Assembly (NCBI GenBank): GCA_007117275.1
Contig: SKGV01000152.1
Span: 1-10,240 of the forward strand
Length of the DNA: 10,240 bases
Direction: 5' to 3'
From: Methylophaga sp.
GTDB taxonomy: Bacteria > Pseudomonadota > Gammaproteobacteria > Nitrosococcales > Methylophagaceae
Under the pieces are notes generated by a model. The model was given only the letters and a program-made list of their open reading frames with translations. It did no database searches and was not told the origin of the DNA. Below, one piece after another: positions 5,903 through 10,240 of the stretch. Positions within the stretch are counted from its first letter, which is position 1. Every line of letters starts with the position of its first letter. A program made the translations under genes and the position numbers.

Positions 5903-7981
5903 TCACACTTGCAGAGCAGAAATATCCGCCACGCGCAAAAACAGCGTCCGCAGCTGATTCAATAAAGCCAGTCTGTTGCGGCGAATAGCTGGATCTTCAG
6001 CCATCACCATCACATCCTCAAAAAATCTATCAATCGAATCGCGCAGTGTCGCCAGCAAAGTCAAGGCAGCGGCATAGTCAGTACTCACCATCAACGGTGT
6101 CAACGCTGCCGTCACATCAGTCAGTTTTGCCGCCAGCGATTTTTCTGCTTCATCTTGCAGCAAACTGACATCAACAGCAATGTCATGACTTTGGTCATTA
6201 TTTTTGCGCAGGATATTCGCAATACGTTTGTTGGCAGCCGCCAGCAGCTCTGCTTCTGGTAGTCCTCTAAAATGGGCAACTGCGCGCAGACGCTGCATAA
6301 AGTCAAGCGGACGAACCGGTTGCAGCGCCAATACGGCCTCATATTCGTCTGGTCGAAAGCCCTGTTCGGTAACGTATGCCCGCAGGCGTTCATAACAATA
6401 CTGCATTACCGCTTGGCTGCTGTTTGCTTCTGTCAATAGGTCTTGGAGATTAGTTTCTGCACTGTGCAACATCTTTAGCAGATCAATATCCAATTCACGT
6501 TCAATGACGATCCGCAACATGCCCAACGCCGCACGACGCAGGGCAAAGGGGTCTTTGACGCCACTGGGTGGCTGACCAATGCCAAACAAGCCGACCAAGG
6601 TATCGAGCTTTTCGGCAATTGCCAGAATCTGGCCAGTGCGCGTTTCAGGTAACTTATCACCAGCGAATCTGGGTAAATATTGCTCATCCAGTGCATCGGC
6701 TAACTCAGGATTTTCACCGTCAAGTCTGGCGTAATAGCGACCCATGATGCCCTGTAGTTCGGGAAATTCGCCGACCATCTCCGTCACCAGATCGCACTTG
6801 GCCAACTCAGCGGCTCTAGCCGCCAGTTGGGCATCTGCACCCAGCCACTCAGCCAATTGCTCGGCCAACTTGGCAACGCGCTGTGATTTGTCATACAGGC
6901 TGCCCAACTGGTGCTGAAACACAATGGTTTTCAATTTATCCGCTCGGGCCGCCAGCGGTGACTTGCGATCTGTATCCCAGAAAAACGCGGCATCACTCAG
7001 TCTTGGCAATATCACTCGCTCATTGCCGGCGACCACTTGCGCAGGATCACGACTCTCGATGTTACTGACAGTGATGAAGTTCGGCAGTAGTTGGCCGTCT
7101 GGCGTACGAACCGCAAAATACTTTTGATGTCCTTCCATGGATGAGATCAGCGCTTCCGCCGGTAATGCCAGGAATTTCGAATCAAAACTTCCTGACAAGG
7201 CACATGGCCATTCAACCAGCCCCGTGACCTCGTCTAGCAGGTCAGGATTGATCACCGCTTCGCCACCGAGTTGCTGTGCCAGCTCCATCACCTGACCGCG
7301 AATCGCTTCACGACGGGCCGTCATATCCACCATGACATGACCTTCCGTTTGCAACTGGGGTGCGTAGGTCGTTGGCGTGGCAATAGAAATTTTATGCGGA
7401 TGATGAAAGCGATGACCAAGCGTGTCACGACCAGATGTCACACCTAACAACTGACACGGAATCACTTCTTCGCCAAATAACACGATCAGCCAGTGCACTG
7501 GTCTGACAAATTCATCGGACAATGCTCCCCAGCGCATGCGTTTGGCGATAGGCAGCAGGTGCAATGCCTGCTCGATCATCGATGGCAACAATGTGGCCGT
7601 TGCTGCGCCGACTTGCAGCTGTCTATATACCAGCCATGCACCTTTATCTGTTTCCGTGGTATCCAGATCATCTACACTGACACCACAAGATCCTGCAAAT
7701 CCGATAAGCGCTTTGCTTGGGTTACCTTCTTCATCAAAGGCAGCCGTCAGCGCAGGGCCACGACGCTCAATGTGGCGGTCTGCTTGACTCACTTGCAGCG
7801 ACTCCACCACCAGCGCCAATCGACGAGGACTGGCGTAAGGTATGACCTGCTTAAACTCAAGGCCTGCCTGGGTTAATTGTGCTGAAAAATGTTCGGCAAA
7901 AGCCTCTGACAACTTTGCTAGCGAGGTTGGCGGTAACTCTTCAGTGCCCAGCTCGATCAATAAATCACATGTATCGCTCAT
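5903..7981 (-). CDS. glyS: Glycine--tRNA ligase beta subunit
   Basis: This is the beta subunit of the alpha2beta2 glycyl-tRNA synthetase, which binds tRNA-Gly and is needed for aminoacylation by the alpha subunit. The 692 aa match the usual 685-700. Recognisable family blocks include the start LLIELGTEELPP (7-18), VIPYASPRRLALVVE (46-60), VRPVHWLIVLFG (159-170), DEVTGLVEWPC (250-260), SMEGHQKYFAV (281-291), ERVILPRLSDAAFFW (321-335), the HD-like block KCDLVTEMVGEFPELQG (395-411), and IGQPPSGVKDPFALRR. ATG 7981 overlaps the glyQ stop as ATGA (4 nt), with GGAG 8 nt upstream, so the pair is translationally coupled as expected for subunits made in equal amounts. No frameshift or missing block was seen. 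Downstream, 75 nt separate it from gmhB; only weak hairpins are present there, so transcription probably continues. Confidence 0.99.
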   Translation of the reverse strand: MSDTCDLLIELGTEELPPTSLAKLSEAFAEHFSAQLTQAGLEFKQVIPYASPRRLALVVESLQVSQADRHIERRGPALTAAFDEEGNPSKALIGFAGSCGVSVDDLDTTETDKGAWLVYRQLQVGAATATLLPSMIEQALHLLPIAKRMRWGALSDEFVRPVHWLIVLFGEEVIPCQLLGVTSGRDTLGHRFHHPHKISIATPTTYAPQLQTEGHVMVDMTARREAIRGQVMELAQQLGGEAVINPDLLDEVTGLVEWPCALSGSFDSKFLALPAEALISSMEGHQKYFAVRTPDGQLLPNFITVSNIESRDPAQVVAGNERVILPRLSDAAFFWDTDRKSPLAARADKLKTIVFQHQLGSLYDKSQRVAKLAEQLAEWLGADAQLAARAAELAKCDLVTEMVGEFPELQGIMGRYYARLDGENPELADALDEQYLPRFAGDKLPETRTGQILAIAEKLDTLVGLFGIGQPPSGVKDPFALRRAALGMLRIVIERELDIDLLKMLHSAETNLQDLLTEANSSQAVMQYCYERLRAYVTEQGFRPDEYEAVLALQPVRPLDFMQRLRAVAHFRGLPEAELLAAANKRIANILRKNNDQSHDIAVDVSLLQDEAEKSLAAKLTDVTAALTPLMVSTDYAAALTLLATLRDSIDRFFEDVMVMAEDPAIRRNRLALLNQLRTLFLRVADISALQV

Positions 7982-8916
7982 GCCTGGATCTCCGATCTAT
8001 CAGCGTTAAGCATCGGAAAACCGAGTGATTCGCGACGTTCGTAGTATGCTTGAGCAACCGCTCGTGCCAGAGTTCGGACTCGCAAGATAAAGCGTTGTCT
8101 TTCAGTCACTGAGATGGCCTTGCGAGCATCCAGCAAATTAAAGGTGTGTGATGCTTTTAAAACCAGTTCATAGGCAGGTAGGGGCAAGCCAGCAGCAATC
8201 ATTCGCTCACTCTCTTTTTCACAGTGATCAAACATCAAAAACAACTGTTCCACATTGGCTTGTTCAAAATTGTAGGCGGACATTTCTGCTTCGTTCTGGT
8301 GAAACACATCACCGTAGGTCACTCTACCCAGGGGACCATCCGCCCAGAGCAGGTCGTAAACGCTGCTTACACCCTGCAAATACATTGCAATCCGTTCCAG
8401 ACCATAGGTAATTTCACCCGTCACTGGCTGACACTCAAGGCCACCCACTTGTTGGAAATAGGTGAACTGTGTCACCTCCATACCGTTCAGCCAGACTTCC
8501 CAGCCCAGTCCCCAGGCGCCCAGAGTAGGTGACTCCCAGTTGTCTTCAACAAAACGGACATCGTGTACTGAAGTATCTAGTCCAAGCATATTTAGTGAGC
8601 CTAGGTAGAGCTCTTGGATATTAAGTGGTGAGGGCTTGATCACGACTTGAAATTGATAGTAGTGCTGGAGGCGGTTTGGATTATCGCCATAGCGACCGTC
8701 TGTTGGGCGACGCGAGGGTTGAACATAAGCGGCACTCCAAGGCTCCGGGCCAATCGACCGCAGGAATGTAGCCGGGTGAAATGTCCCCGCACCCACTTCC
8801 ATATCATACGGCTGAAGCAAGACACAGCCCTGCTCAGCCCAATACTGCTGAAGGCGCAAGATAAGTTCTTGAAAAGTTTTGGGCGTTTCAGCCACTGGCT
8901 GCATTGCTGTTGTCAT
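7978..8916 (-). CDS. glyQ: Glycine--tRNA ligase alpha subunit
   Basis: This is the catalytic alpha subunit of the bacterial alpha2beta2 glycyl-tRNA synthetase (class II), which activates glycine with ATP. The 312-aa product is near the usual 300-320. Highly conserved family segments are TFQELILRLQQYWAEQGCVL (14-33), LQPYDMEVGAGTFHPATFLR (34-53), YVQPSRRPTDGRYGDNPNRL (64-83), WEVWLNGMEVTQFTYFQQ (139-156), and ITYGLERIAMYLQG (169-182), which includes the motif 3 arginine region. I use ATG 8916, the longest frame; ATG 8904 (four codons later) is also possible. Neither has a good Shine-Dalgarno at normal spacing: the nearest AGGA, at 8938-8935, is 18 nt from ATG 8916. It is the first gene of the leftward operon, diverging from gshB across 157 bp. 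Confidence 0.99.
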   Translation of the reverse strand: MTTAMQPVAETPKTFQELILRLQQYWAEQGCVLLQPYDMEVGAGTFHPATFLRSIGPEPWSAAYVQPSRRPTDGRYGDNPNRLQHYYQFQVVIKPSPLNIQELYLGSLNMLGLDTSVHDVRFVEDNWESPTLGAWGLGWEVWLNGMEVTQFTYFQQVGGLECQPVTGEITYGLERIAMYLQGVSSVYDLLWADGPLGRVTYGDVFHQNEAEMSAYNFEQANVEQLFLMFDHCEKESERMIAAGLPLPAYELVLKASHTFNLLDARKAISVTERQRFILRVRTLARAVAQAYYERRESLGFPMLNADRSEIQA

Positions 8917-8954
8917 GAGTTTCGGGCCACATAGTCCTGAAAAAAATGTCGTTA

Positions 8955-8992
8955 ATTATAGCTCATACCGAAGAGCTGTTGCATGTTGTCAA
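8955..8992 (-). promoter_or_regulatory. Candidate glyQ promoter region
   Basis: On the minus strand a perfect -10 box TATAAT lies at 8960-8955, about 39 nt upstream of the glyQ start codon. A perfect TTGACA lies at 8992-8987, but the two are 26 bp apart, too far for a normal sigma-70 pair. At 16 bp spacing the -35 would be GCAACA (3 of 6 matches). A TATGAG at 19 bp from TTGACA is another option. The region probably holds the operon promoter, but the exact boxes are not settled. Confidence 0.4.
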
Positions 8993-9039
8993 GTAGATTG
9001 AAGCGCTTTGGATTGTCCGGAATTGTGGTCGAAATCAGG

Positions 9040-9045
9040 TACAAT
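9040..9045 (+). promoter_or_regulatory. Candidate -10 box for gshB
   Basis: TACAAT at 9040-9045 lies 28 nt upstream of the gshB start codon at 9074, a suitable distance for a -10 element. No good -35 box is present at 16-18 bp spacing, and TTGTCC (9013-9018) is 21 bp away. This is a weak, position-based call. Confidence 0.3.
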
Positions 9046-9073
9046 TTATCCACCAAAACGTTCAGGAATAAGC

Positions 9074-10018
9074 ATGAGCAAGACACTCGGCATCGTGATG
9101 GATCCAATCAGTGCCATCAACATCAAAAAGGACAGCAGTTTCGCTATGCTATTGGCAGCACAGGCCAGGGGCTGGAATTTGCGCTATATGGAACAGCAGG
9201 ATGTCTTCTTGAGCAATGGAGAGGTATGCGCTGAAATACGTAGCCTTAGCGTCAAAGAAGATGCGCACAACTGGTATCAACTGGGTGAACAAGAAACGCT
9301 GCCGCTGCGGTCACTGGATGTCATCCTGATGCGCAAGGATCCGCCATTTGACATGGAGTACATCTACAGCACCTACCTGTTAGAACAGGCCCAGGCGGCA
9401 GGTGTCAGAGTTATCAACGATCCACGCAGCCTGCGTGATGCCAATGAAAAACTGTTCACGGCATGGTTCCCTCAATGCTGCCCACCCACGCTGGTCACCC
9501 GCCACAAGCATCTGATTGGTCAATTTCAGCAACAACAAGGCGCGATCATCGTCAAACCACTGGATGGCATGGGGGGTGCTTCAATATTTCGCATCGATCA
9601 GGGCGACCCGAACTTTTCCGTGATTGTCGAAACCTTAACTGAACAGGGAACCAAGTCAGTGATGGCACAAAAATACTTACCCGAAATTGGTGATGGCGAC
9701 AAACGCATCCTGATGATCAATGGTGAACCCATACCCTACGCGCTTGCCCGAATCCCCGCCGCAGGCGAAACGAGAGGCAACTTGGCGGCCGGTGGAAGTG
9801 CCGAGGGCAGGCCTTTAACCGAGCGTGATCGCTGGATCTGCCAACAAGTTGGCCCTACCTTAAAGCAAAAAGGACTGTTTTTTGTCGGGCTGGATGTCAT
9901 TGGCGACTATTTAACAGAAATAAATGTCACCAGTCCCACCTGCATTCGCGAACTAGACAAAGCATTCAAGCTCAACATCGCTGATGATCTGATAACTGCT
10001 ATCGAGAAGACACAATGA
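9074..10018 (+). CDS. gshB: Glutathione synthetase
   Basis: GshB joins gamma-glutamylcysteine and glycine with ATP to make glutathione, in the cytoplasm. The 314-aa product is almost the length of E. coli GshB (316). It has the N-terminal GIVMDPISAINIKKDSSFAM (6-25), MRKDPPFDMEYIYSTY (86-101), VINDPRSLRDANEKLF (113-128), the ATP-grasp loop IIVKPLDGMGGASIFR (158-173), GDGDKRILMINGEP (206-219), RGNLAAGG (234-241), and the metal/ATP motif VGLDVIGDYLTEINVTSP (271-288; D273, E282, N284). The frame is open further upstream to 9008, but ATG 9074 is chosen: AGGA at 9064-9067 lies 6 nt before it and the protein begins at the family's usual position. It diverges from glyQ and overlaps the next gene by 4 nt (ATGA), implying translational coupling with an ApbE-family lipoprotein. 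Confidence 0.98.
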   Translation: MSKTLGIVMDPISAINIKKDSSFAMLLAAQARGWNLRYMEQQDVFLSNGEVCAEIRSLSVKEDAHNWYQLGEQETLPLRSLDVILMRKDPPFDMEYIYSTYLLEQAQAAGVRVINDPRSLRDANEKLFTAWFPQCCPPTLVTRHKHLIGQFQQQQGAIIVKPLDGMGGASIFRIDQGDPNFSVIVETLTEQGTKSVMAQKYLPEIGDGDKRILMINGEPIPYALARIPAAGETRGNLAAGGSAEGRPLTERDRWICQQVGPTLKQKGLFFVGLDVIGDYLTEINVTSPTCIRELDKAFKLNIADDLITAIEKTQ

Positions 10019-10240
10019 AACTAAGACTCAAGGCTATCCTGACTGCACTTTTACTGACCACACTACTGAGTGGCTGCGGTGAACCTGAGCGTGCGCTGCA
10101 GGCCAAGTTTCTAGCGTTTGGTACTGAAATAGATGTCAGCCTTTTCGGTGTCAGCCCTGAAAAGGCAGCTGAGACCATTGAGGTACTTGAAGCATCCTTT
10201 GATGCCGTCAATAACACCTGGCACGCATGGCGGCCCAGCA
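10015..10240 (+). CDS. apbE: FAD:protein FMN transferase, ApbE family lipoprotein (N-terminal fragment)
   Basis: The ATG at 10015 overlaps the gshB stop, and the frame stays open to the right edge, giving the first 75 residues only. Residues 1-21 form a lipoprotein signal: basic start MKLRLK, hydrophobic core ILTALLLTTLL, lipobox LSGC with the acylated Cys21. The mature part (FLAFGTEIDVSLFGVSPEKAAETIE, quoted only to show the pattern FxxFGTxIxVSxxG) followed by FDAVNNTWHAW resembles the N-terminus of ApbE proteins. ApbE proteins attach FMN to a threonine of target flavoproteins such as Nqr, Rnf or related redox subunits in the periplasm. The catalytic motifs lie beyond the window, so the call rests on the lipoprotein signal plus this short pattern. 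Glycine follows the lipobox Cys; there is no Asp at +2, so outer-membrane sorting would be possible in the E. coli rule, although ApbE is often inner-membrane attached. Confidence 0.75.
   Translation, partial: MKLRLKAILTALLLTTLLSGCGEPERALQAKFLAFGTEIDVSLFGVSPEKAAETIEVLEASFDAVNNTWHAWRPS

Noticed and set aside
7493..7876. 127-codon open frame on the plus strand opposite glyS
   Set aside because: It is antisense to conserved glyS coding sequence, rich in Cys, His, Arg and Gln as expected for a shadow frame, and has no recognisable domain.
8888..8932. 14-codon ORF (ATG at 8932, minus strand) overlapping the glyQ start, with AGGA just upstream, as a possible leader peptide
   Set aside because: AGGA is only 2 nt from its ATG, the peptide has no run of regulatory codons such as glycine, and no attenuator hairpin follows.

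Overview
The window reads as the chromosome of a methylotrophic gammaproteobacterium; a Methylophaga-like or related C1 oxidiser is my best guess. Two observations support this. A cluster for tetrahydromethanopterin (H4MPT)-linked formaldehyde oxidation (methylene-H4MPT dehydrogenases, beta-RFAP synthase, a C1-cluster ATP-grasp protein) lies next to typical proteobacterial housekeeping genes (glyQ-glyS, gmhB, plsC, gshB, htpX). Base composition looks even, near 50% GC, with no sign of recent transfer. No mobile element, CRISPR array, rRNA or complete tRNA was seen.

Layout. Positions 1-3389 (+) carry the C1 cluster: the 3' end of an MtdA-like dehydrogenase, beta-RFAP synthase (the committed step to the H4MPT side chain), a complete MtdB-like dehydrogenase, and an ATP-grasp ligase whose exact reaction is not certain. 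These genes are 6, 13 and 28 nt apart and are probably one operon. htpX (membrane zinc protease) follows 42 nt downstream with its own good ribosome binding site. A perfect 22-bp inverted repeat lies just after htpX, between it and the convergent leftward operon.

Positions 4542-8916 (-) form a leftward operon in the order glyQ, glyS, gmhB, plsC. It encodes both subunits of tetrameric glycyl-tRNA synthetase, a heptose bisphosphate phosphatase for LPS core or capsule heptose, and a 1-acylglycerol-phosphate acyltransferase. glyQ/glyS overlap by 4 nt and gmhB/plsC by 1 nt. A 157-bp divergent promoter region separates glyQ from gshB (+, glutathione synthetase), which overlaps by 4 nt a truncated lipoprotein gene of the ApbE (FAD:protein FMN transferase) family that runs off the right edge.

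Most of the window is well-known metabolism. The points most worth a second look are a terminator-like hairpin with a T-rich tail inside the 5' end of the ATP-grasp coding sequence, the function of that ATP-grasp protein, the MtdA-like/MtdB pair flanking beta-RFAP synthase, and the long perfect hairpin between the convergent operons. I found no clear evidence of an undescribed multi-gene system.
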